Origin: Ruminococcus sp.
Lineage (GTDB): Bacteria; Bacillota; Clostridia; Oscillospirales; Ruminococcaceae
Length of the DNA: 12,566 bases
Direction of reading: 5' to 3'
NCBI GenBank assembly: GCA_017961625.1
Contig: JAGCWY010000126.1
Coordinates: 1 to 12,566 of the forward strand
Under the pieces are notes generated by a model. The model saw nothing but the letters and a program-made list of their open reading frames with translations. It was not told the origin of the DNA and searched no databases. A program made the position numbers and the translations under genes. Positions 6,967 through 12,566 of the stretch are shown piece by piece. Numbering within the stretch: position 1 is the first letter of the stretch; each line of letters begins with the position of its first letter.

Positions 6967-7299
6967 ATGGGTTTTTCTATAAACGCAGGGCTTCTCGACG
7001 CAATGGTGCTGTCTATAGTTCAGAACAACGACACCTACGGCTACGAGATAACCCAATACCTCCGCAGAGCAGTGGATATTTCGGAATCCACCCTTTATCC
7101 CGTGCTCAGACGGCTGCAGAAGAATGAGCTTCTTGAGACCTATGACAAGGAGTTCATGGGCAGGAACAGACGATACTACCGTATCACTCCGCAAGGAAAC
7201 AATTCACTTGAGGAATACCGCGAGGAATGGCGAAGCCATAAGAAAAAGATCGACAGTATTTTATTGAATGAGGGAGCTGAAAATAATGAACAAACTTGA
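6967..7299 (+). CDS. PadR-family transcriptional repressor
   Basis: This 110-residue protein is a stand-alone winged-helix regulator of the short PadR type. Residues 1-75 show the family signature: LDAMVLSIV, then YGYEI...L, then STLYPVLRRLQKNELLE, then RRYYRITPQG as the wing. A short C-terminal helix (about 80-103) would form the dimer interface. It should repress the operon that it heads; the palindrome within its promoter is the likely target. The start is fixed by AAAGGAG at 6953-6959, 7 nt upstream. The last 14 nt overlap the next gene, the usual arrangement of PadR with HAAS/DUF1700 and DUF4097 partners in Firmicutes. The inducing signal is unknown; relatives respond to phenolic compounds, antibiotics or envelope stress. 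Confidence 0.93.
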   Translation: MGFSINAGLLDAMVLSIVQNNDTYGYEITQYLRRAVDISESTLYPVLRRLQKNELLETYDKEFMGRNRRYYRITPQGNNSLEEYREEWRSHKKKIDSILLNEGAENNEQT

Positions 7300-7957
7300 A
7301 TTTCTTACAAGGCTGAGAAACAGCCTTGAAAAAGGCGGTCTTCCTTCCGAGGATATCAATGACGCCCTGACATACTACGAAGAGGTCTTCCTTGACGCAG
7401 GATTTGGCAAGGAAGAAGAAACTGCCGCTTCCATGGGCTCTCCCGAGGACGTTGCAGTAAATATACTCCGAGAAAGCGGAATCCATGTTAACTCTGCCCC
7501 GGTCATGCCACCTGAAAGGATGGATGCGCCTCAGAATGCTCAGGGAGCATATCAGAACGGCAGCTATCCCCCTCCCTTGGCTTCTCAGCCTAAGAAAAAA
7601 AGCACCGGTGCGACCTTAGCGCTTATCATACTAGCAGTACTCACCTTCCCTGTATGGCTCCCTGTACTAATCGTTGTTGTAGTTCTGCTGTTTGTATTTA
7701 TAGTAGTGCTCATATCTATGATATTTGCAGTTATAGCTACTGCTGCCGGTCTGCTCATCGCCTCCGTACCGGCAATGTTCCAATCGCCCGGAGAGGGACT
7801 TATGCTCCTTGGTGGAGGCCTTATATTCGCAGGCATAGTAATGCTCATATTCAAGCCGGCCTTCAATGTGGTTATACCAGCCTGCGGAAGATCCGTAAAG
7901 CGTTTTTTTAGCTGGCTCGGCGGTCTTTTTAAAAAAGGAGAGGGTAAAAATGTGTGA
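7286..7957 (+). CDS. HAAS-domain (DUF1700 family) membrane protein
   Basis: This 223-residue protein begins with a helical HAAS/DUF1700 domain (1-64: MNKLEFLTRLRNSL, then DALTYYEEVFLD and MGSPEDVAVNIL), has a Pro/Gln-rich linker (70-106), a long hydrophobic block that would span the membrane two times (107-161), another hydrophobic segment (170-190) and a basic tail. Proteins of this family are nearly always encoded beside a PadR regulator and are thought to couple it to the membrane; the mechanism is not settled. The start at 7286 is chosen over an in-frame ATG at 7268 because AGGGAG at 7271-7276 lies 9 nt before it and the family begins MNKxEFL. It overlaps the PadR gene by 14 nt and the next gene by 8 nt, so translation is coupled. 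Confidence 0.88.
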   Translation: MNKLEFLTRLRNSLEKGGLPSEDINDALTYYEEVFLDAGFGKEEETAASMGSPEDVAVNILRESGIHVNSAPVMPPERMDAPQNAQGAYQNGSYPPPLASQPKKKSTGATLALIILAVLTFPVWLPVLIVVVVLLFVFIVVLISMIFAVIATAAGLLIASVPAMFQSPGEGLMLLGGGLIFAGIVMLIFKPAFNVVIPACGRSVKRFFSWLGGLFKKGEGKNV

Positions 7958-8813
7958 TAATAACGTAACAACAACAGGACAGGCTGCGCCTGTAAACAAA
8001 AAGAGCGGTATCCCAGCCGGTGTTATATGTATAATGGTCGGTATACTGCTATTTATCCTCGGTCTTGTGCTCTACAACATATTCGGCTCAAGCAGCCGTA
8101 AGAAACTAAAAGACTACAGTGAGAGCTACAGCGCAGCTGATGTGACAAAACTCGACCTCGATATAGAATGGGCTTCCTTTACTATCGAAAAAAGTGAGGA
8201 CGACAATATATACATTGACGCAAAGGACGTGCCGAAAACCTTTGAGGCTTCCGTATCGGGAAATACCTTCAAAATAAGCTTCGGCAAACAGTCAGTCAAT
8301 CTAGTTCCCTTTTCCACATTCTTAGACAAAAACAGAGTTGACCCAACTATAGTATTACAGCTCCCGGAAAAGGTGTACAGCAGCTTTGTGCTCGACCTCG
8401 GTGCAGGAGAAACAAACATCAGCGGCATAAGCTGCGGTGATCTTGATATCGAATGCGGCGCTGGAAAAGTGTCTTTCAACGATATAAGCTGCGATAAGTG
8501 CGTTATCGACTGCGGTGCTGGAGAACTGGACATAAATAATATTATCTGCGAGGGCCTGCTCGACATAGACGGCGGCGCAGGCAAAATATACGTAAACGGA
8601 GTTCTTGGTGGTATCGACATAGATCAGGGCGTAGGCGATTTTGAGTTCTCGGGCACTATGAACGGCAATATCGACGCTGACGGAGGCGTGGGAAAGATCA
8701 CTTTCCGTCTCACGAATCCTCCCGACGATTTCTACAATGACGGAGGAAAATACAAGCTCAATATCGATACAGGCGTCGGTTCCGCAAACGTTTACTATTC
8801 TCAAGGACAGTAA
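7950..8813 (+). CDS. DUF4097-type membrane-anchored beta-helix protein with cysteine ladders
   Basis: This 287-residue protein has a short cytoplasmic tail, one transmembrane helix (about 23-46) and an extracellular domain that becomes a repeat solenoid from about 148. Gly-x-Gly turns recur at 151, 170, 189, 209, 227, 246 and 275, mostly 19 residues apart, each in a D/E-x-G-A/V-G unit with alternating hydrophobic residues, as in DUF4097/LiaG-like beta-helices. Three repeats carry cysteines in register: 162, 181 and 200, and again 169 and 188, plus Cys184. Stacked cysteines on successive rungs could form disulfides or a metal site, which is not a feature I associate with the family. Its role is probably envelope-stress sensing or protection, inferred from the PadR and HAAS neighbours. 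AAGGAG at 7935-7940 sets the start, which overlaps the previous gene. Confidence 0.85.
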   Translation: MCDNNVTTTGQAAPVNKKSGIPAGVICIMVGILLFILGLVLYNIFGSSSRKKLKDYSESYSAADVTKLDLDIEWASFTIEKSEDDNIYIDAKDVPKTFEASVSGNTFKISFGKQSVNLVPFSTFLDKNRVDPTIVLQLPEKVYSSFVLDLGAGETNISGISCGDLDIECGAGKVSFNDISCDKCVIDCGAGELDINNIICEGLLDIDGGAGKIYVNGVLGGIDIDQGVGDFEFSGTMNGNIDADGGVGKITFRLTNPPDDFYNDGGKYKLNIDTGVGSANVYYSQGQ

Positions 8814-8816
8814 ATC

Positions 8817-9017
8817 ATGCCCAACAGCATTGATTTCAAAAAGGGAGACCGCGTGAAGCATCGGCTTTTCGGGAAGGGCACGGTGACAGACACTCTCCCT
8901 CTCGGCGGCGACACCGTCGTTACAATAGAGTTTGACAATGGAACTACACGAAAGCTCTGTGCCGATATCTCCGGGCTTGAAAAAGACGATCCGGACAATT
9001 CTCCCGACAATACATGA
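8817..9017 (+). CDS. Small Tudor/SH3-like basic protein
   Basis: This 66-residue protein starts 4 nt after the DUF4097 stop codon and ends just before the operon terminator. Residues 7-46 (KKGDRVKHRLFGKGTV, then a loop, then VTIEFDNGTTRKL) resemble the small Tudor/SH3-like barrel at the C-terminus of PcrA/UvrD helicases, which contacts RNA polymerase. The C-terminal 15 residues are acidic and probably disordered. The ribosome binding site is weak (AAGGACAG at 8804-8811), so translation probably depends on the gene upstream. Whether it shares a task with the membrane proteins or simply sits in the transcript is unknown; it has no signal peptide and would be cytoplasmic. Confidence 0.7.
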   Translation: MPNSIDFKKGDRVKHRLFGKGTVTDTLPLGGDTVVTIEFDNGTTRKLCADISGLEKDDPDNSPDNT

Positions 9018-9034
9018 TATAGTTTGCCAAGTGC

Positions 9035-9074
9035 AAAGCCGCAGGAAAATTCAACTTTCCATGCGGCTTTCTTT
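9035..9074 (+). terminator. Intrinsic terminator of the PadR operon
   Basis: AAAGCCGCAGGAAA (9035-9048) pairs with TTTCCATGCGGCTTT (9056-9070), with a single bulged A, and CTTT follows. It closes the four-gene PadR transcript. Confidence 0.85.
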
Positions 9075-9203
9075 ATGACAAAGAACAGATATTGTCCGAC
9101 TTGCCCAAAAAGATTCGTAAGCTCAGGACTGTCGCAGAACGTTCACGAATATATCATAGAAGTGAAGAAAAATGAAAAATTAACGAAAATCGCAATAAGT
9201 GTA

Positions 9204-9232
9204 ATGACAAATATAAAATAATGTGTTATAAT
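9204..9232 (+). promoter_or_regulatory. SigA-type promoter of the lipoprotein gene
   Basis: ATGACA (9204-9209), 17 bp, then TATAAT (9227-9232), with a TGN extended -10 at 9224-9226. Transcription would begin near 9239, after an alternative upstream ATG at 9237, which supports the start at 9270. Confidence 0.8.
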
Positions 9233-9269
9233 TCTTATGGTAAATAAATACTCTTACGGAGGTAATATC

Positions 9270-10538
9270 ATGAAAAAGCTCACTGCTTTACTTTGTATAG
9301 CTGCTCTGCTCTGCGGCTGCGCAGACAAGAACGGCGGAAAATCAGATAATACCACAGCTCAGACAACAACCGTTGCAACGGACGATGGTGTATCGACTAC
9401 AGGTCCTACAGAGCCTGCTCCCACAGACCCAGTGCTCGACAGTGATCCCTCAGAAATCATAGTTCTCGGCGACACCACAGATATGACAACTGTCGCAAAC
9501 GTTGACTGGGCTAAAATATACCGCTCAGAGCTGGAGGATTTCAAGAAGTCAGACAAGTACGACGAAACCGCTCGTTTTACCATATATGATGTAAATGACG
9601 ATCTGGTACCGGAGCTTATCATATCCTACGGAAGTCTTGGCAACAAGACTTATCTCATAAAAACCCTGAGCGAAGGCTACTATACAGAATTTGATCCCAT
9701 CACCGAATGTGATATGCTCAATTATGTAATGGATAGGAGTCTCCTTACCACTACAAGATACCACGACGATATACAGGTAATGAATATACAGCTGTACCGC
9801 CTTAAGGGCAAGGCTCTTGCGAATGTTGGCTCATTCCAGCGCTCCAGCTTAGCCGTTAAGGAGGATGGAAACTTCGTTACCGAGGAGACCTTCACCGCTG
9901 AGTACAATCATTTCATCTCCGGATTTATCAAGGATATGGGTGAGGATTTCAGCTTCGACAGTGATGTTATCAATGCATCTCTCGGCGGATGTGAAAAATG
10001 GCAGGATGCTTATGCGGCTGTCCTCAATGACTACCTGAAAAACAAGAAGAAGAACGACGATAACCACTTCTCACTTCTGGATATAAACGGAGACGATATC
10101 CCCGAGCTCTTCATTTCGGGCGCTTATCACTATGCTCCTTACGTTCAGGTATTCTCATGGAACGGCTGTCCCGTACCTGTCGGACAGTTTGGTAACTCCG
10201 ACGGTACTATCGGATATGACGACAAGGCAAATGAACTCTATTCAAAGGTAGACAGTCCGAGCTATACTGCAGAAAGCATATATACATTCAACGAGAATTA
10301 CAAGTTCTCTGAGGTTTTCAGCTACGGCAATACTGAAAACAGCAAACAGCAGGATGAAAACGCTGAGATATCCTATTCTGTCAACAATGAAAGGACAGAT
10401 AAGTCCTCCTATGAAAAGGCTGTTAAGGAACGCGTTAACGATTCTCTCTACATCCTCGGCATGGACAACGACCTCACTGAGGAAACTATCAAAGCCTTCC
10501 TTGAAGGCAATTATGCTAAGGCTTCTAAGAGTAAGTAA
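9270..10538 (+). CDS. Surface lipoprotein with a duplicated Asp/Asn-loop domain
   Basis: This 422-residue lipoprotein has a signal peptide ending in the lipobox LCGC (lipidated Cys17), then a Thr/Pro-rich linker (about 25-75). Two segments align without a gap, 80-119 and 244-283, sharing about 15 of 40 positions. Each starts with Trp, contains W...Y...L.D, and ends in a calcium-type loop followed by PEL: Asp107-x-Asn109-x-Asp111 and Asp271-x-Asn273-x-Asp275. Loops of this kind occur in VCBS/FG-GAP and EF-hand-like surface proteins, so calcium-stabilised binding is plausible, but no enzyme motif is visible and the function is unknown. GGAGG at 9258-9262 fixes the start at 9270. It is a single-gene unit with its own promoter and a shared terminator. 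Confidence 0.82.
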   Translation: MKKLTALLCIAALLCGCADKNGGKSDNTTAQTTTVATDDGVSTTGPTEPAPTDPVLDSDPSEIIVLGDTTDMTTVANVDWAKIYRSELEDFKKSDKYDETARFTIYDVNDDLVPELIISYGSLGNKTYLIKTLSEGYYTEFDPITECDMLNYVMDRSLLTTTRYHDDIQVMNIQLYRLKGKALANVGSFQRSSLAVKEDGNFVTEETFTAEYNHFISGFIKDMGEDFSFDSDVINASLGGCEKWQDAYAAVLNDYLKNKKKNDDNHFSLLDINGDDIPELFISGAYHYAPYVQVFSWNGCPVPVGQFGNSDGTIGYDDKANELYSKVDSPSYTAESIYTFNENYKFSEVFSYGNTENSKQQDENAEISYSVNNERTDKSSYEKAVKERVNDSLYILGMDNDLTEETIKAFLEGNYAKASKSK

Positions 10539-10548
10539 TATACAGTAT

Positions 10549-10579
10549 AAAAGGACTTCCGCACTGGAAGTCCTTTTTT
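10549..10579. terminator. Bidirectional terminator between convergent genes
   Basis: AAAAGGACTTCC (10549-10560) pairs with GGAAGTCCTTTT (10566-10577) around a 5-nt loop. U-tracts appear on both strands, so it ends the lipoprotein transcript on the plus strand and the anti-sigma transcript on the minus strand. Confidence 0.92.
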
Positions 10580-10584
10580 GTTTA

Positions 10585-11634
10585 TCAATAGCCATCATAC
10601 AGTCTTAGAAAAAATGCGTAATTTTCTGTTGTTGGAAAATTCCTTATTTGCTCATAAGTCAGATTCAGGGTCAGGTAATAATAATCTTCTTCCGACTGTG
10701 TCGGCTCCGATTCGACTGTAACATTGTAACCCAGACTACTGAGGCGTTCTGCTTCTGCCTGCAATTTTTCACGTTCAAAGATCTGATGATTATCACTAAA
10801 TATATCGCCTTTTAATAGGTAATCTGCGCTTCCGGCATAAGACTCCATTGCGTAATAAAGTCCCATCGAAAGCCCGCATTCCCCGTTTGGCGGCACAGAA
10901 TAACTTGCCCCTACAGTTAGTGGATATGACGTGATAAGCGAAGGAGTTACCTGGGGTGCTTCATTTGTCCTTTTCAGATATACCTGTCCGCCGTTGCCGA
11001 GCTTCACAATCACTATATCCGTACTTTCCTTTACAGTGTAAAACTCAGCACTCGTGCCGTAGCTTTTGTAAAAGCCTTCGTAATCATTGCCGCTGCCAAT
11101 GTATCTGTCTGCTGTGTAATCCACGCCGTCAGGGAAGGTCTGCATATAGTACTTCCCGTTTATGACTGCGTCCCCCAATCTGTCACCGGACACGGAATTA
11201 CTTAGTGAAACACTTTGTTCCGATGTCTCTGTCTGAGCTGCAGTTGTTTTTTGATCTTCTCCCTTTGACGTCGATTCAGTTGTATATGACTCCTGTTTAT
11301 CATCGGTCTTTGTCAAAGTCTCTGTAGTCTGTATTTTCTGTTCCGCACTCGTTTCAGACGTGGTAACGGTATTTTCAGCACTGGTTTGATTAATGACGTT
11401 ATATTCCGCAGAAGTGTCAGTTGTCGTAATATCGCTGACAGAAGTCGCGAAGTTTTCCTTTGAAGGAGCTATTACTCCACCCTTCCATATAAATACGCCT
11501 ACCGTCGCTGCCGCACATACAGCAGCAAGAGAGGCTATCGCTTTGACAGTTCTTATCCTGTGCCGCTTCGTTCCGGCTTCATATTCTTCTATGCGCCGGA
11601 ATACATCCTTTGCCATATCCTCATAGTTTTTCAT
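10585..11634 (-). CDS. Probable membrane anti-sigma factor with Ser/Thr-rich stalk
   Basis: This 349-residue protein has a short cytoplasmic head (1-28, MKNYEDMAKDVFRRIEEYE and a basic stretch), one transmembrane helix (about 29-50), a Thr/Ser/Glu-rich stalk (about 60-148) and an unrecognised extracellular domain (about 149-349) rich in Tyr and Gly. It is called an anti-sigma factor because it directly follows, and overlaps by 14 nt, an ECF sigma gene, and because the head-plus-one-helix layout is that of membrane anti-sigma factors. No ZAS zinc motif (HxxxCxxC) is present. The start at 11634 is preferred to an ATG at 11682 because GGAGGGCT (11641-11648 on the minus strand) is well placed 6 nt before it. 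The stalk probably crosses the cell wall to expose the sensor domain. No ligand can be predicted. Confidence 0.72.
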   Translation of the reverse strand: MKNYEDMAKDVFRRIEEYEAGTKRHRIRTVKAIASLAAVCAAATVGVFIWKGGVIAPSKENFATSVSDITTTDTSAEYNVINQTSAENTVTTSETSAEQKIQTTETLTKTDDKQESYTTESTSKGEDQKTTAAQTETSEQSVSLSNSVSGDRLGDAVINGKYYMQTFPDGVDYTADRYIGSGNDYEGFYKSYGTSAEFYTVKESTDIVIVKLGNGGQVYLKRTNEAPQVTPSLITSYPLTVGASYSVPPNGECGLSMGLYYAMESYAGSADYLLKGDIFSDNHQIFEREKLQAEAERLSSLGYNVTVESEPTQSEEDYYYLTLNLTYEQIRNFPTTENYAFFLRLYDGY

Positions 11635-12181
11635 AATCAAAGCCCTCCATTTCAAGCTGTGATCGCAGTGACCTTCGCGCACGGTACAGCAGTGATTCTA
11701 TACTGCGAACACTTTTCTTCATGATCTTAGCGGCTTCTTTGTTACTGAGCTCCTCGAAGTATACGAGCCACAGTACCTGCTGATACTCAGGACTGAGCTT
11801 TCGCATTGCCCTGTGTAACAGTATCTGCTGTTCCTTCTTTATATATGCTGTCTCAACAGCTTCCTCATCGCTTACAAGCTCAGCCTCGTCTTCAAGAGAG
11901 GTCTCGTTATGTCTCGAGCGTTTCCTCAGATAGTCAATCGCAGCATTTCTTCCAATGGTATAAAGCCATGTCCTGAACGAGCCAGTCCCCTTGTCTTTCG
12001 GCTTTTTTGTACCGATTATAACAAAGGTATCTTCTGCTATCTCCTCAGCTGTCCGAATATTTCCGACCACGCTTGTGAGGTACAGTATCAGACCGTCCTT
12101 ATAGTCCCTTATTATCTCGACTAATCCGCTTTGGTCACCATTGTCACGGAAACGGCGGTAGCTACTTGCACCGTTGTCCAT
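11621..12181 (-). CDS. ECF-type RNA polymerase sigma-70 factor
   Basis: This 186-residue sigma factor has region 2 at about 20-92, including EEIAEDTFV (45-53) and the FRTWLYTIGRNAAIDYLRKR segment (69-88), which carries the -10 recognition helix. A variable linker follows (92-112), then region 4 (about 115-175) with KLSPEYQQVLWLVYFEELS and the helix-turn-helix NKEAAKIMKKSVRSIESLLYRAR, which reads the -35 element. It would direct core polymerase to an envelope-response regulon under control of the membrane protein encoded just downstream. The start at 12181 is chosen because AAAGGAG (12189-12195, minus strand) lies 7 nt upstream; an in-frame ATG at 12220 would add 13 residues over that site. 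No convincing promoter could be read in the 160 bp between this gene and the insertion-sequence end. Confidence 0.93.
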   Translation of the reverse strand: MDNGASSYRRFRDNGDQSGLVEIIRDYKDGLILYLTSVVGNIRTAEEIAEDTFVIIGTKKPKDKGTGSFRTWLYTIGRNAAIDYLRKRSRHNETSLEDEAELVSDEEAVETAYIKKEQQILLHRAMRKLSPEYQQVLWLVYFEELSNKEAAKIMKKSVRSIESLLYRARRSLRSQLEMEGFDYEKL

Positions 12182-12340
12182 TGACAAACTCCTTTCCGAA
12201 AGCAGTCTTTTCACTTTCACTTATTACACGAACAAAACATGAAATACTACGCGTCATTTTGAAAAAAACTGCCAGGCAATTATCAGTGATTCTTCCCCAT
12301 TTCTTTTCAATTATTTCAAAAAGCCATAAAGGAGAGAAAA

Positions 12341-12366
12341 TGACCCGCCCCCTGTCAAGTAGACAG
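12341..12366. repeat. Probable terminal inverted repeat of an insertion sequence
   Basis: TGACCCGCCCCC followed by CTGTCAAGTAGACAG begins at 12341, where the A/T-rich spacer upstream of the sigma gene changes abruptly to GC-rich sequence. It starts with TG as IS3-family ends do, and it lies on the 3' side of the transposase fragment. CTGTC and GACAG within it form a small palindrome. The other end is outside the window, so the repeat cannot be paired here. Confidence 0.55.
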
Positions 12367-12402
12367 TGGAAAAAACAAAAATAATTCTATGTAATATCTA
12401 AA

Positions 12403-12431
12403 AGCAGTCTGTGCAATTTGTGCAGGCTGCT
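12403..12431. terminator. Terminator-like hairpin at the end of the insertion sequence
   Basis: AGCAGTCTGTGCA (12403-12415) pairs with TGTGCAGGCTGCT (12419-12431), with three wobbles. On the minus strand it is followed by TTTT, and on the plus strand by TTGTTGTT. It probably ends the transposase transcript and limits transcription in or out of the element. Confidence 0.65.
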
Positions 12432-12449
12432 TTGTTGTTAGCAGTAACT

Positions 12450-12504
12450 GGCAAGCACCTTTGGGAGTGAGGAGCGTAGCGACGAACGGAGAAAGGTGCT
12501 TGCC
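12450..12504. repeat. Perfect 13-bp inverted repeat inside the insertion sequence
   Basis: GGCAAGCACCTTT (12450-12462) is the exact reverse complement of AAAGGTGCTTGCC (12492-12504), with a 29-nt GC-rich loop. It lies just after the transposase stop codon and would form a stable hairpin in RNA from either strand. Confidence 0.85.
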
Positions 12505-12522
12505 GCGGCGCCCGCCCACCAG

Positions 12523-12566
12523 TCATGCCACAGGATATGCTTCATGATATTCCATTGGCGTCATAC
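12523..12566 (-). CDS. C-terminal end of an IS3-family-like transposase (partial)
   Basis: Only the last 14 codons lie in the window. They read MTPMEYHEAYPVA and a TGA stop, with the first bases cut off. The MTPMEY pattern near the C-terminus is typical of IS3-family OrfB integrase-type transposases, in which a conserved (S/T)PxEYR segment closes the protein. The family call rests on this short piece and on the nearby terminal repeat, and the rest of the gene is outside the window. It is transcribed toward the sigma/anti-sigma pair. Confidence 0.6.
   Translation of the reverse strand, partial: MTPMEYHEAYPVA

Larger units (their letters stand above)
12341..12566 (-). mobile_element. End of an IS3-like insertion sequence, cut by the window edge
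   Basis: The segment contains, in minus-strand order, the last codons of a transposase, a GC-rich patch, a 13-bp inverted repeat, a terminator-like hairpin and the terminal repeat at 12341-12366. Gene-free sequence from 12182 to 12340 belongs to the sigma-gene upstream region and shows no RNA gene or ORF that I can support. The element points toward the sigma gene, 159 bp from its start codon. Confidence 0.6.

Noticed and set aside
9024..9221. 65-codon plus-strand ORF starting with TTG
   Set aside because: It runs through the operon terminator hairpin and into the next promoter region, and its composition is not protein-like.
12166..12384. 72-codon plus-strand ORF, and a 14-codon ORF from 12340 preceded by GGAGAG
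   Set aside because: Both cross the junction between the sigma upstream region and the insertion-sequence end and are opposite to, or accidental products of, that junction.
1..12566. CRISPR array, tRNA, rRNA, toxin-antitoxin or phage-defence system
   Set aside because: No regularly spaced direct repeats, no cloverleaf or rRNA-like sequence, and no nuclease, methylase or toxin motifs were seen.

Overview
Organism. The window looks like a chromosomal segment of a low-to-mid GC, Gram-positive gut anaerobe of the Ruminococcus type (Oscillospiraceae). The evidence is a cellulosomal dockerin fused to a serpin, several surface proteins with long Ser/Thr-rich linkers, strong AGGAGG ribosome binding sites, textbook SigA promoters (TTGACA-17-TATAAT) and PadR/HAAS/DUF4097 gene order. 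This is inference from gene content; the species cannot be fixed by reading alone.

Layout. (1) 1-338: an intrinsic terminator of a gene off the left edge, then an extended -10 promoter and a structured leader. (2) 339-1247: a secreted VanY-type D,D-carboxypeptidase lipoprotein with its own terminator. (3) 1407-3350: a secreted dockerin-serpin with its own consensus promoter and terminator. (4) 3396-6535: an ECF-type sigma-factor gene carrying an in-frame TGA, followed at once by a large single-pass membrane protein with two extracellular PASTA repeats, probably its anti-sigma/sensor partner. (5) 6536-6966: a gene-free stretch with hairpins, a terminator and a perfect promoter that contains a 27-bp palindrome. 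(6) 6967-9017: a tightly packed operon of a PadR repressor, a HAAS/DUF1700 membrane protein, a DUF4097-type beta-helix membrane protein and a small Tudor/SH3-like protein, ended by a terminator. (7) 9270-10538: a lipoprotein with an internally duplicated Asp/Asn loop domain. (8) 10585-12181, minus strand: a second, intact ECF sigma/anti-sigma pair with overlapping genes, convergent with (7) and sharing a bidirectional terminator. (9) 12341-12566: the end of an insertion sequence carrying the last codons of an IS3-like transposase on the minus strand.

How it fits together. Almost every product acts at or beyond the cell membrane: peptidoglycan trimming, protease inhibition, membrane-tethered regulators, envelope-stress-type PadR/DUF4097 proteins and lipoproteins. 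Three separate regulatory modules (two sigma/anti-sigma pairs and one PadR operon) lie within about 9 kb. The most unusual points are the sigma gene broken by one stop codon beside an intact PASTA partner, the pairing of PASTA sensing with an ECF sigma, the PadR operator set exactly inside a consensus promoter, and cysteine ladders at a 19-residue period in the DUF4097 protein.
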